A DNA stretch of 46,864 nt. Source: an uncultured Clostridia bacterium (GTDB lineage: Bacteria; Bacillota; Clostridia; Christensenellales; Borkfalkiaceae). The notes beneath the pieces were generated by a model that was not told where the DNA came from, searched no databases, and saw only the letters and a list, made by a program, of their open reading frames with translations. Below are positions 1-7,019 of the stretch, piece after piece (position 1 is the stretch's first letter; every line of letters starts with the position of its first letter). The stretch is from NCBI GenBank assembly GCA_947631195.1, contig CANRKK010000014.1, forward strand, positions 1 to 46,864. Reading direction: 5' to 3'. Position numbers and translations under genes: made by a program.

Positions 1-1
1 C

Positions 2-805
2 GATACCACCGACCGCAACCGCACGTCGCCCTTTGCCTTCACGGGCAATAAATTCGAGTTCAGGATGCTTGGCTCGCAGGCCAACGTGTCGGACGCAAAC
101 ATCTGCCTCAACACCATAGTCGCCGACGCATTCCAGCAAATCGCAGACGAGCTCGAAAGGGCCTCCGATTTGGAAAAGGCGGCAAACGAGCTCATAGAGA
201 GGGAGCTCAAGGCGCACTACCGCATAATTTTCAATCTCGACGGCTACGGGCCCGAGTGGGAGCCCGAGGCCGAAAAACGCGGGCTCTTGAACAAAAAGAA
301 CACCGCCGACGCCGTGCCCGTGCTGTATGAAGAAAAAAATATTTCCGTATTCGTAAGGCAGGGTGTATTCACCCGCGAGGAGGCGATAGCCCGCGCCGAC
401 ATACGGCTTGAAAACTACACTAAAATCATCAACATAGAGGCGCTGACCATGCTCGAAATGGCCAAGCGCGACATAATCCCCGCCGTATCTGACTTTGTCG
501 GCTGTCTCTGCCAGAACGTCGCGGCAAAACAGGCGGTGTGCCCCGATATCCCCTACGCCACCGAAAAGGAGCTGATAGGCCGCCTTTCGGGGCTGAACGA
601 CGAGGCGAGCGCCGCCGTCCGCAAGTTGGAGAGCGACCTTGCCGCCATAGACAAGGATGAATTTCACGCGGCCTCGCAGGCGATGGCGCACGTGATAATC
701 CCCGACATGGAGGCGCTCAGAAAGGCGGTGGACGAGATGGAAACGCTCACTTCCTCGGAATATTGGCCCTATCCGTCCTACTTCGATCTCCTCTATTCGG
801 TTTAA
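2..805 (+). CDS. glnN: Type III glutamine synthetase, C-terminal part
   Basis: The frame is open from the left edge, so the N-terminal part lies outside the window; about 267 codons remain of a family usually near 700 residues. The enzyme makes glutamine from glutamate, ammonia and ATP in the cytoplasm. The visible N-terminal stretch TSPFAFTGNKFEFRMLGS is the characteristic end of the GSIII catalytic core, followed by SDANICLNTIVADAF and a long, charged, helical C-terminal region ending in YPSYFDLLYS. This helical tail separates GSIII from GlnA-type enzymes. No strong terminator follows, and purA has its own promoter 24 bp after the stop. The family call is firm; the start and regulation cannot be seen. 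Confidence 0.93.
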   Translation, partial: DTTDRNRTSPFAFTGNKFEFRMLGSQANVSDANICLNTIVADAFQQIADELERASDLEKAANELIERELKAHYRIIFNLDGYGPEWEPEAEKRGLLNKKNTADAVPVLYEEKNISVFVRQGVFTREEAIARADIRLENYTKIINIEALTMLEMAKRDIIPAVSDFVGCLCQNVAAKQAVCPDIPYATEKELIGRLSGLNDEASAAVRKLESDLAAIDKDEFHAASQAMAHVIIPDMEALRKAVDEMETLTSSEYWPYPSYFDLLYSV

Positions 806-828
806 CGGGCGCAAAACAAACTTTTAGC

Positions 829-857
829 TTGACTAAAAGGCACATATAATTTATAAT
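829..857 (+). promoter_or_regulatory. Sigma-A promoter of purA
   Basis: TTGACT at 829-834 and TATAAT at 852-857 are separated by 17 bp. The start codon of purA is 45 bp downstream of the -10 box, behind a ribosome binding site (AAGGAAGG) near 888-895. I see no purine riboswitch or PurR-like operator in the short leader. Confidence 0.8.
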
Positions 858-902
858 GTTGTTGGCCTCAAAGGCAAACAACCTTAAAAGGAAGGCGGAA
901 AA

Positions 903-2183
903 ATGTTAACGAGTATCTGTGGAATAAATTGGGGGGACGAAGGAAAGGGCCGCATGGTTGACCTTCTGTCCGAAAAATTCGACATAGTCTGCCGCTATCA
1001 GGGCGGCAACAACGCGGGCCATACCGTAATAAACGAAAAGGGCAGGTTTATTTTAAATTTGCTCCCCTCGGGGATATTGCGCGAAAACGTGATCAATATA
1101 ATGGGCTGCGGAATGGTTATAGATATCAAACACCTCTGCGGCGAAATCCAAAAATTGAGGGCGGCGGGCATAAAGATCACCCCCGAAAACCTCAAAATCA
1201 GCGACAAGGCCGTTATAACCATGCCCTACAACGTATTGCAGGACGTGATGGAGGAGGACAGACTCACCAAGGCCACGGGCAAGCCCTACGGCTCCACCCG
1301 CCGCGGCATCGCCCCCATATATGCCGACAAATACATGAAAAAGGCCTTCCGCATGGGCGAACTTTTAAATCCCCAACTTCTATATAAACGTCTGCCCGAC
1401 ATCGTCGCGTGGAAAAATATGACCATCAGGGCGTACGGCTTCACGCCCGTAAAGGTGGACGACATGATAGAGTACTTCGAGGAATACGGCAAGCCCCTCG
1501 CGCAGTATATCACCGACACGGGCGTATATCTCAACAATGCCCACAAAGAGGGCAAAAACATCATGTTCGAAGCCCAGCTCGGCGCCCTGCGCGACATCGA
1601 CTTCGGCATCGTGCCCTACACGTCGTCGTCCTCGACGATAGCGGCCTACGCACCCATCGGCGCGGGCGTGCCCAACTTAAAACTCACAAATTCCATAGGC
1701 ATAATGAAGGCCTATTCAAGCTGCGTCGGCGCGGGCCCTTTCACCTGCGAATACTTCGGTCCCAAGGCCGACAAACTGCGCGAACTCGGCGGCGAATACG
1801 GCGCGGCGACGGGCAGACCGAGGAGAGTGGGCCCCTTCGACGTGGTTGCCTCGCGCTACGGCATACGCTGTCAGGGCGCGGACGAAATCGCCCTCACAAA
1901 GCTCGACGTTTTGGACGGCTACGACGAGATAGAGATCTGCACGCACTACAAGCTGCACGGCAAAATCATCGACGAATTCCCCTTCACCGACGTTCTGGAC
2001 GAGTGCGAACCCGTGTTCGAAAAGGTCAGGGGCTGGCGCTGCGACATCACCGGGTGCCGCAAAAAGGAGGACCTGCCCCAAGAGGCGCTGGACTACATCG
2101 CGCTTTTGGAACGCCTCTGCGAGTGCAAAATCAAGTATGTTTCGGTGGGGGCTGAGCGCGAGGCGTGCATCGTCATGTACTGA
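903..2183 (+). CDS. purA: Adenylosuccinate synthase
   Basis: This enzyme joins IMP and aspartate with GTP to make adenylosuccinate, the first committed step from IMP to AMP, in the cytoplasm. The 426-residue length is normal for bacteria. The GTP-binding signature INWGDEGKGR is at residues 8-17 and GGNNAGHT at about 34-41. Further landmarks are the STRRGIAP stretch near residue 132 and the C-terminal PRRVGPFD/TKLDVLDG region typical of the family. The ATG lies 8 bp after a purine-rich ribosome binding site. It appears monocistronic: its own promoter lies upstream and a repeat-filled non-coding stretch follows. Confidence 0.97.
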   Translation: MLTSICGINWGDEGKGRMVDLLSEKFDIVCRYQGGNNAGHTVINEKGRFILNLLPSGILRENVINIMGCGMVIDIKHLCGEIQKLRAAGIKITPENLKISDKAVITMPYNVLQDVMEEDRLTKATGKPYGSTRRGIAPIYADKYMKKAFRMGELLNPQLLYKRLPDIVAWKNMTIRAYGFTPVKVDDMIEYFEEYGKPLAQYITDTGVYLNNAHKEGKNIMFEAQLGALRDIDFGIVPYTSSSSTIAAYAPIGAGVPNLKLTNSIGIMKAYSSCVGAGPFTCEYFGPKADKLRELGGEYGAATGRPRRVGPFDVVASRYGIRCQGADEIALTKLDVLDGYDEIEICTHYKLHGKIIDEFPFTDVLDECEPVFEKVRGWRCDITGCRKKEDLPQEALDYIALLERLCECKIKYVSVGAEREACIVMY

Positions 2184-2185
2184 TG

Positions 2186-2328
2186 GCTCCCGAAAGCGGA
2201 TTATAAGCGGCGCATAACTTTGTTGCCTTTGCGTTTTTGCTCAGTCACGTACGTTTATGTACGCTCCTGTCGCAAAAGCCGCAGGCGCCTCGTTCTGCTT
2301 GCTTCTAACCGCTTGCTAACTTCGTAAC
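2186..2328. repeat. Intergenic repeat family A, copy 1
   Basis: This ~143-bp stretch, starting CTCCCGAAAGCGGATTATAA and ending CGCTTGCTAACTTCGTAA, recurs almost unchanged at 30107-30249. Its centre carries the inverted repeat CGTAC-GTTTAT-GTACG. It begins two bases after the purA stop, and the second copy directly follows the araD terminator, so both copies lie at the 3' end of a plus-strand gene. The function is unknown. Confidence 0.85.
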
Positions 2329-2370
2329 TTCAGCTCCCGCAATTTTAAATAATAGCCACGCAACTTACTC

Positions 2371-2425
2371 CGTGTCATTCCGAGCGTGAGCGTAGCGGTA
2401 AGCGAGGTAATCCCCCCGTGGGCTG
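2371..2425. repeat. Intergenic repeat family B, copy 1
   Basis: GTGTCATTCCGAGCGTGAGC followed by GTAGCGGTAAGCGAG and AATCCCCCCGTGGGCTG. A closely related copy lies at 11488-11557, and looser relatives at 2620-2709, 30436-30520, 41416-41470 and 41795-41870. The common frame is GTCATTYCGA, a short variable hairpin, then GAGAATCC or GATAATCC and CCCCGTGG. Confidence 0.8.
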
Positions 2426-2452
2426 GTCGAGGTTGGATAACACGCACCTCCT

Positions 2453-2513
2453 CGTGGCTCCCCGTAGTAGGGGGAGCTGTCACCGACAGGTGACTGAGGG
2501 GATTGTTAAATAA
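2453..2513. repeat. Intergenic repeat family C, copy 1 (double hairpin)
   Basis: GGCTCCCCGTAGTAGGGGGA followed by GCTG, the hairpin TCACC-GACA-GGTGA, and CTGAGGGGATTGTTAAATAA. Two adjacent hairpins can form. Copies at 11600-11660, 30365-30430 and 41567-41620 keep the frame but change the stem sequences, mostly with compensating changes. Confidence 0.82.
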
Positions 2514-2551
2514 TACCACCGCATATTCGCGCGAGCGCAGCGACCCCCCTC

Positions 2552-2614
2552 CCTGTCATTCTGAGGAGGGCGCAGCCCGACGAAGAATCTGTCGCGCAGC
2601 GACCCTTAAAATAA
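2552..2614. repeat. Intergenic repeat family D, copy 1
   Basis: CTGTCATTCTGAGGAGGGCG then CAGCCCGACGAAGAATCTG and TCGCGCAGCGACC, ending TTAAAATAAT. It carries two small hairpins with GCA loops (GGGC-GCA-GCCC and TCGC-GCA-GCGA). Other copies are at 11696-11812 (interrupted), 41332-41396, 41718-41778 and 46729-46794. Confidence 0.85.
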
Positions 2615-2619
2615 TTATC

Positions 2620-2709
2620 CCGCAACTTACTCCGTGTCATTTCGAACGATATGAGCCCCACGTAGTGGGCGATTGAGTGAGAGAATCCCACGGTGGTTGC
2701 TCTTGGCTG
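2620..2709. repeat. Intergenic repeat family B, long variant, copy 1
   Basis: CGCAACTTACTCCGTGTCAT, then TTCGAACGATATGAG, the hairpin CCCAC-GTA-GTGGG, then CGATTGAGTGAGAGAATCCC and GGTTGCTCTTGGCTG. The stretch at 30436-30520 is nearly identical, with CCCAC-GCA-GTGGG as its hairpin. Confidence 0.82.
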
Positions 2710-2728
2710 TTTGGAACGTCAACCCAAA

Positions 2729-2785
2729 CCTTGCCCTCTTCCGTGTCAACGGGGGAGGGTGTCACGAAGTGACGGGTGGGAGAAG
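2729..2785. repeat. Intergenic repeat family E, copy 1
   Basis: CCTTGCCCTCTTCCGTGT then AACGGGGGAGGGT, the hairpin GTCAC-GAA-GTGAC and GGGTGGGAG. Copies at 41489-41545 and 42059-42117 carry GCCCT-GAA-AGGGC at the same place: all five stem pairs are preserved with a different sequence. Confidence 0.82.
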
Positions 2786-2824
2786 TACATTTATTCCGGA
2801 CTAATCAATCGGTACACCCTGTCA

Positions 2825-2856
2825 ATCGTTAGCCATACATTCCGCTGAGCGCTACA
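2825..2856. repeat. Intergenic repeat family F, fragment
   Basis: ATCGTTAGCCATACATTCCG followed by CTGAGCGCTACA. The core recurs inside longer elements at 11360-11463 and 41136-41243 and, degenerate, at 28585-28655. This copy lacks the GC-rich hairpin that ends the two long copies. Confidence 0.75.
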
Positions 2857-2897
2857 TTTCCGCCCGCCCATACTCAACTGCGGTCAAAACAATAATT

Positions 2898-2945
2898 ATA
2901 TAAAACCCGTGCGGGAGGCAACTGCCTCCCGCACGGGTTTTATAT
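2898..2945. terminator. Bidirectional terminator, perfect 23-bp stem
   Basis: The arms at 2898-2920 and 2923-2945 are exact reverse complements with only AC between them. The GC-rich core (CCCGTGCGGGAGGCA) is flanked by A/T runs, so it has a U tract in both directions. It lies 17 bp past the stop of the minus-strand VWA gene and closes the repeat stretch after purA on the plus strand. Confidence 0.92.
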
Positions 2946-2961
2946 TGCAGAAGATTATATA

Positions 2962-4500
2962 TCATTCCTTAACGTAAATCTCGCTTGCCTTGCCTGCAAG
3001 GCTGACAAACTCCGCGCGGTAAGGGTCGGCGGCAACGTACTCCGAAAGCCCTTCCAACCTCTCCAAAACTGCATACAGGTCTGCATTTTTCGCATATTCC
3101 GACTGTCTCAGCACCAGCCCGAACTCCGCCACGCAGGCGATAAAGGACAGGTCGTCGGAGGAGGGAGAGTCTGCAAACACTTCGCTTTTCACGCTCTCGT
3201 TCCTCTCCGTTGCCCCGGTGACGTCCTTATATTTCACTTCAACCGTCGCAAGTTTGCCCTCAGCGTTTTCTGCAAGCTCCACTTCGTACAGCGCGGCAAC
3301 GCACAGGTTGCTCCCTATCTCGCCCGTGTCCGTGGTGTCGTCGTCAAACTCGTCCTTGGAAATAAGTTTGGTGTCGTATCCTATAAGGCGGTATTTCAAA
3401 ACGTTTTCCTCAAATGTCACGCCCGCCTTGGCGTCCTTGGCAACGGTCATCAGCGTTCCGTTCAGCTCGTGGCACAGCACCTTTTCGGCTTCGGTCATGT
3501 TGTCGAGGTAGGCGTAGTTGCCGTTCCCGCTCTTTGCAAGCGTTTCCAAGATATCGTCCCGCATGTTGCCCATGCCCACGCCCAAAACGGAGAGGTACAC
3601 GCTCTTTTCTGCAACCGTCCTTGCGGAAATCATCTCCTGCAAGGTGTTTTTGTCGTAAATTCCCACGTTAAAATCGCCGTCGGAAATTATAATCACGCGG
3701 TTGTTTCCGCCCGTAATATAGTGTTTGTCCGCAAGCTCATAGGCCTTTTGCAGACCGCCGCTGCCGTTCGTGCTGCCGCCCGCCTTCAGTTGGTCTATCG
3801 CCGCTTTCACGGCCGCCTTGCCGCTATTTGAACATTCCCCGCCGTCGAGGACGGTTGCAACCCCGCTCGCGTAGGTGACGATGGAAATCACGTCCCCGTC
3901 GCCCAAATTGTCGGCAAGTAGTTTAAGTCCCTTTTTGGCGAGCCCCAGTCTGCTGTCACCCGACATAGACCCCGACACGTCCACCAAAAACACGTAGTTT
4001 CCGTTTACCGAATCTATAGCTCTTTCGGCAGTTTTTATCCCCGCCAGCATCAGTTTGTGCCCGGGATTCCACGGGCAGTCCGAAAGGTACGTGCTCACCG
4101 CAACCGCGCCGTTCTCGGGCGCAGGGAAATCATAATCGAAGTAATTTATAAGCTCCTCGATCCTCACGGAGTCCGCATAAACTTCCCGGCCGTTCTCTAT
4201 CTGGTTTCTCATCTGCGAATAGCCCGCCGTGTTGCGGTCGAGCGAGAAGTAGGAGGCGGGCTCTTCGGCAACGTCCGAAAATCCGTTTTCCACAATGGAG
4301 TCGTGCACAAATCCGCCGCCCTCTTCAAATCCGCCGCCAGTCTCGCCGCCCGTCTCGGGCTGTCCCGAGGGCGCCGTGCTCCCCGACCAATTGTCTGCGC
4401 CGTTGCCGTAACCGCCGTTGGGGGCTGCGCCGCACGCCGCAAGGGAAACAACCGAAACCGCCGCAAAAAGTGCCGCCATAGCCGTTATAATTTTTTTCAT
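2962..4500 (-). CDS. VWA-domain lipoprotein (YfbK-like)
   Basis: This is a predicted lipoprotein of 512 residues. The ATG at 4500 is chosen because GAGGAG (4508-4513) precedes it and a lipoprotein signal follows directly: MKKIITAM, a hydrophobic stretch, then the lipobox LAAC with Cys23. A Gly/Ser/Glu-rich linker follows, then a YfbK-type N-terminal segment (LINYFDYDFPAP), a von Willebrand A domain with the metal site DVSGSMS (Asp174), and a C-terminal beta-rich region of the kind found after VWA in the YfbK family. VWA domains bind protein ligands through a metal ion; the ligand here is unknown. It is the last gene of the sigma/anti-sigma operon, which suggests a role on the outer face of the membrane controlled by that sigma factor. 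Confidence 0.88.
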   Translation of the reverse strand: MKKIITAMAALFAAVSVVSLAACGAAPNGGYGNGADNWSGSTAPSGQPETGGETGGGFEEGGGFVHDSIVENGFSDVAEEPASYFSLDRNTAGYSQMRNQIENGREVYADSVRIEELINYFDYDFPAPENGAVAVSTYLSDCPWNPGHKLMLAGIKTAERAIDSVNGNYVFLVDVSGSMSGDSRLGLAKKGLKLLADNLGDGDVISIVTYASGVATVLDGGECSNSGKAAVKAAIDQLKAGGSTNGSGGLQKAYELADKHYITGGNNRVIIISDGDFNVGIYDKNTLQEMISARTVAEKSVYLSVLGVGMGNMRDDILETLAKSGNGNYAYLDNMTEAEKVLCHELNGTLMTVAKDAKAGVTFEENVLKYRLIGYDTKLISKDEFDDDTTDTGEIGSNLCVAALYEVELAENAEGKLATVEVKYKDVTGATERNESVKSEVFADSPSSDDLSFIACVAEFGLVLRQSEYAKNADLYAVLERLEGLSEYVAADPYRAEFVSLAGKASEIYVKE

Positions 4501-4578
4501 TACCGTTCTCCTCAAATGGTTTTGTCGCAAATAAAACGGCTCAACCCGCGCGTTTGTCCCGCCTTTTTAAAAATTTTT

Positions 4579-5319
4579 TCAAAAATATTTTTCCAGCAAC
4601 TGCAAATACAGCAAATATCCGTCGCTCTCCGACGTCTCGACGGACAGATAATACTTGATTCCGCCCGCCGCGATATAAATTTTATAAATCTCCTCGCCCC
4701 CGTCGTAGTCCGCCGTCACGTTGTATCTTTGCCCGCGGAAGTACCTCTCCGCGCCGTAAGTGTAGTCGATAAAGTCCCCAAGCTGCATATTTCCGTCGGA
4801 GTATTCGGCATAGATCACCGCGTCGTGCCTGTATTGCCCGTTGACGAGCGAGATATCCGCCCGCGCAACTCTTATCTTTCCGTCCCCGTAGTACGCCGTA
4901 AGCTCCACCGCCGCGTTGGAGGCCAAAGCCAGCGTCTTGGCAAATCCCATTCCCGCCAAAGAGGAGGAATAGGGGTTTTCGCGGCTCGCTTCAAGCTCCG
5001 CGAGGGAATAGAAAGGGTTGTCGCCCTCTCCCGGGCCCTCGCCGGGATTGCTCTCGCCCGCGCCGCCCGCGCTCTGGTTTCCGCCGGGGGCCGCGCCCGA
5101 CATATTTCCCCCTGCCGAAAAACTCGGGAAAAACATCGCTGCGGCGGCAATCACCAAGGCAATCGCAACGGCAACGGGGGCAAGCCTTAAAAACCATTTA
5201 AGGCCCGCTCTGTTTTTGCGCGGCTTCACCTGCGCTTTTGCGTCGGCGGTCAAATTTTGGGGCAGCTCTACGCCCTCAAAATATTCGTCGAATTCAGTTT
5301 GCAATCTCTTATCGTCCAT
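4579..5319 (-). CDS. Probable membrane anti-sigma factor
   Basis: I recognise no specific family; the call rests on architecture and position. The 246-residue protein has a short charged cytoplasmic segment (residues 1-40), one membrane helix (about 42-64, WFLRLAPVAVAIALVIAAAA), a Gly/Ser/Pro-rich linker and a C-terminal domain outside the membrane rich in Tyr and Asp. There is no zinc-binding HxxxCxxC motif, so it is not a ZAS-type anti-sigma. Its start is 8 bp after the stop of the ECF sigma gene, and the VWA lipoprotein gene follows 78 bp later. By analogy with ECF operons the N-terminus would hold the sigma factor and the outer domain would sense the signal. That role is inferred. Confidence 0.62.
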   Translation of the reverse strand: MDDKRLQTEFDEYFEGVELPQNLTADAKAQVKPRKNRAGLKWFLRLAPVAVAIALVIAAAAMFFPSFSAGGNMSGAAPGGNQSAGGAGESNPGEGPGEGDNPFYSLAELEASRENPYSSSLAGMGFAKTLALASNAAVELTAYYGDGKIRVARADISLVNGQYRHDAVIYAEYSDGNMQLGDFIDYTYGAERYFRGQRYNVTADYDGGEEIYKIYIAAGGIKYYLSVETSESDGYLLYLQLLEKYF

Positions 5320-5327
5320 TTTTATCT

Positions 5328-5882
5328 TTAAAACGTTTCGGGAGCGTCGTTTGTCCCGCCCAAATATTTTTTGATTTTGTTTTCCGCCTGTTCCTGCGCC
5401 CGTTGCACGGCCGACTTGCTCATTTTCAGTTGCGCGGCCGTCTCCCGCACGGTTAGGTCAAGGTAATACCTGCAATAGATTATCTTGCGCTGCACCCCGT
5501 CCAAAGTATTCAACGCCCGCTCGAAGTTCATCGCGCTCTCGCATTTTTCGTGGGAGTAGTCCAAGGAGGCCACGGAGTAAAATCCGTCAACGTCAACTTC
5601 CCGTTTCCGCTTTCTTGCCTCGTCTAACGCCGTGTTGCGCACTATCGTCATAATCCAGGCGAGGGCGGAGGTCCCCTTTTTGTACTTGTGCGCGTTTTTG
5701 GCAATTTTAATAAGGCTGTCGTGCACTGCGTCCTCGGCAAGGGCCCTGTCTTTCAATATTCCCAAAGCCACGGCAAACATCCGTCCGCCCGCCGCCGCGT
5801 ATATCCCGTCCAGGCAGTTTGCGTTGCCGTCCGCAACGGCGGCAACAAGGGTATTCAGTTGTTCCCGCCTGTCGATGGGCAT
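5328..5882 (-). CDS. ECF-type RNA polymerase sigma factor
   Basis: The 184-residue protein has the two-domain layout of ECF sigma factors. Region 2 spans about residues 25-95 (AEDAVHDSLIKIAKNAHKY, then SALAWIMTIVRNTALDEARK, the region contacting the -10 element). Region 4 spans about 125-175 (LDGVQRKIIYCRYYLDLTVR, then the helix-turn-helix ETAAQLKMSKSAVQRAQEQA, which reads the -35). The start is supported by GGAGGTG at 5887-5893. It leads an operon with a membrane partner and a VWA lipoprotein, the usual arrangement for an envelope-responsive sigma factor. The target promoters are unknown. Confidence 0.92.
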   Translation of the reverse strand: MPIDRREQLNTLVAAVADGNANCLDGIYAAAGGRMFAVALGILKDRALAEDAVHDSLIKIAKNAHKYKKGTSALAWIMTIVRNTALDEARKRKREVDVDGFYSVASLDYSHEKCESAMNFERALNTLDGVQRKIIYCRYYLDLTVRETAAQLKMSKSAVQRAQEQAENKIKKYLGGTNDAPETF

Positions 5883-5915
5883 AACACACCTCCGGCCGAT
5901 TCGCCGTATAAATAT

Positions 5916-5944
5916 ATTGTTACCCCGAAAAATTCATTTGTCAA
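5916..5944 (-). promoter_or_regulatory. Possible promoter of the ECF sigma operon
   Basis: On the minus strand TTGACA (5939-5944) is followed after 17 bp by AACAAT (5916-5921), a moderate sigma-A match. The stretch GGGGTAAC just upstream of AACAAT resembles the AAC-type -35 of some ECF promoters, so self-regulation is possible but unproven. It lies back to back with the dapF promoter. Confidence 0.5.
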
Positions 5945-5969
5945 GTATTTTTTATTTGCCGCGTTTCAT

Positions 5970-5999
5970 TTGCCAACGGGCGCCTTTTTATTGTATAAT
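5970..5999 (+). promoter_or_regulatory. Sigma-A promoter of dapF
   Basis: TTGCCA (5970-5975), 18 bp, TATAAT (5994-5999). A ~75-bp leader with the ribosome binding site GAGG at 6064-6067 precedes dapF. It is divergent from the sigma operon promoter, with about 25 bp between the two -35 boxes. Confidence 0.6.
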
Positions 6000-6074
6000 G
6001 CTTATAATATTTACGGCGCAAGCACGGCTTGCCGAGATTTTTGTGAATTTAACTATATGTTTTGAGGTAACCGC

Positions 6075-6911
6075 ATGAAATTTTACAAGATGCACGGCAT
6101 CGGCAACGATTATATCTATTTTGACTGTATGCACGGCGGCATAAAAGACCCCGGCGAACTTTCCGTGCGCCTGTCCGACAGGCACCGTTCCATAGGCGGG
6201 GACGGCGTGATACTTCTCTGCCCGTCCGAAGTGGCCGACGTAAAGATGAGGATGTTCAACGCAGACGGGTCGGAGGGCAAAATGTGCGGCAACGGCATAC
6301 GCTGCGTAGGCAAACTTGCGCACGATTTGGGCTACGTCAAGGGCGAAACCTGCACGGTTGAAACCCTTTCGGGCATAAAGACTCTTCAACTCGAAGTGTC
6401 CGCGGGCGGCATAGTTACGGCGGCCCGCGTGGATATGGGCGCGCCCGTGCTGCAGGCGGACAAAATCCCCTCTACGTTTACGGGCGACAGCGTAATCGGC
6501 GCGCCGCTCGAAGTAAACGGCGTAACCTATAAAGTGACCCTCGTCTCAATGGGCAATCCCCACTGCGTAGTCTTTTACGACGACATAATAGGGCTGGATA
6601 TCCAAAAGATAGGCAGGCCGTTCGAAACGCACCCCGCCTTCCCCGAGCGCATAAACACCGAATTTATAAGGGTGATAGGCAAAAACCGCATCAAGATGCG
6701 CGTGTGGGAGAGGGGCACGGGCGAAACCCTCGCCTGCGGCACGGGCGCGTGCGCTTCTGCCGTGGCGGCCGTTTTAAACGGAGTTTGCGACAGGGGGGAG
6801 GAGATAACCGTCAGCCTGCTGGGCGGCGATTTAAAGATCCTCTGGACGGACGAAACGGTGTATATGTACGGCGCGGCTACCCTCGCGTATATCGGCGAAG
6901 TTGAAATCTGA
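6075..6911 (+). CDS. dapF: Diaminopimelate epimerase
   Basis: Converts LL-diaminopimelate to meso-diaminopimelate for peptidoglycan and lysine synthesis, without a cofactor, using two active-site cysteines. The 278-residue length is normal. The N-terminal MKFYKMHGIGNDYIYFD is the family hallmark. The catalytic cysteines are Cys71 in MCGNGIRC and Cys221 in ACGTGACASA. The ATG follows GAGG with 7 bp spacing. dapL, which makes the LL-DAP substrate, lies two genes downstream, so this stretch carries the end of the diaminopimelate aminotransferase route. Confidence 0.97.
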   Translation: MKFYKMHGIGNDYIYFDCMHGGIKDPGELSVRLSDRHRSIGGDGVILLCPSEVADVKMRMFNADGSEGKMCGNGIRCVGKLAHDLGYVKGETCTVETLSGIKTLQLEVSAGGIVTAARVDMGAPVLQADKIPSTFTGDSVIGAPLEVNGVTYKVTLVSMGNPHCVVFYDDIIGLDIQKIGRPFETHPAFPERINTEFIRVIGKNRIKMRVWERGTGETLACGTGACASAVAAVLNGVCDRGEEITVSLLGGDLKILWTDETVYMYGAATLAYIGEVEI

Positions 6912-6952
6912 CCACGAATCTCCAAATTGCGCTATTTTGGTTCTTCCAACGG

Positions 6953-6981
6953 TTGCAAGGGCCGTTATTTTATGCTAAAAT
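6953..6981 (+). promoter_or_regulatory. Sigma-A promoter of pyrG
   Basis: TTGCAA (6953-6958), 17 bp, TAAAAT (6976-6981). About 38 bp separate it from the pyrG ATG, with GGAG at 7011-7014. The initially transcribed bases after the -10 (GACGCATATA) do not show the C run used for reiterative CTP control in Bacillus pyrG. Confidence 0.68.
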
Positions 6982-7019
6982 AGACGCATATATCTAAAAT
7001 TAATTCACACGGAGTAATT

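Noticed and set aside
1409-2155. Long open frame inside purA in another frame
   Set aside because: It is Arg/His-rich, as expected for a shadow frame in GC-rich DNA; purA is conserved over the whole stretch.
2186-2328. Riboswitch or small RNA after purA
   Set aside because: The sequence is a repeat found again behind araD, matches no riboswitch I know, and lies downstream of the gene.
4501-4530. N-terminal extension of the VWA lipoprotein
   Set aside because: The extra ten residues precede a complete lipoprotein signal and would cover the GAGGAG site.
4057-5190. 377-codon plus-strand frame opposite the VWA and anti-sigma genes
   Set aside because: It crosses two well-supported minus-strand genes, lacks a ribosome binding site and has shadow-frame composition.
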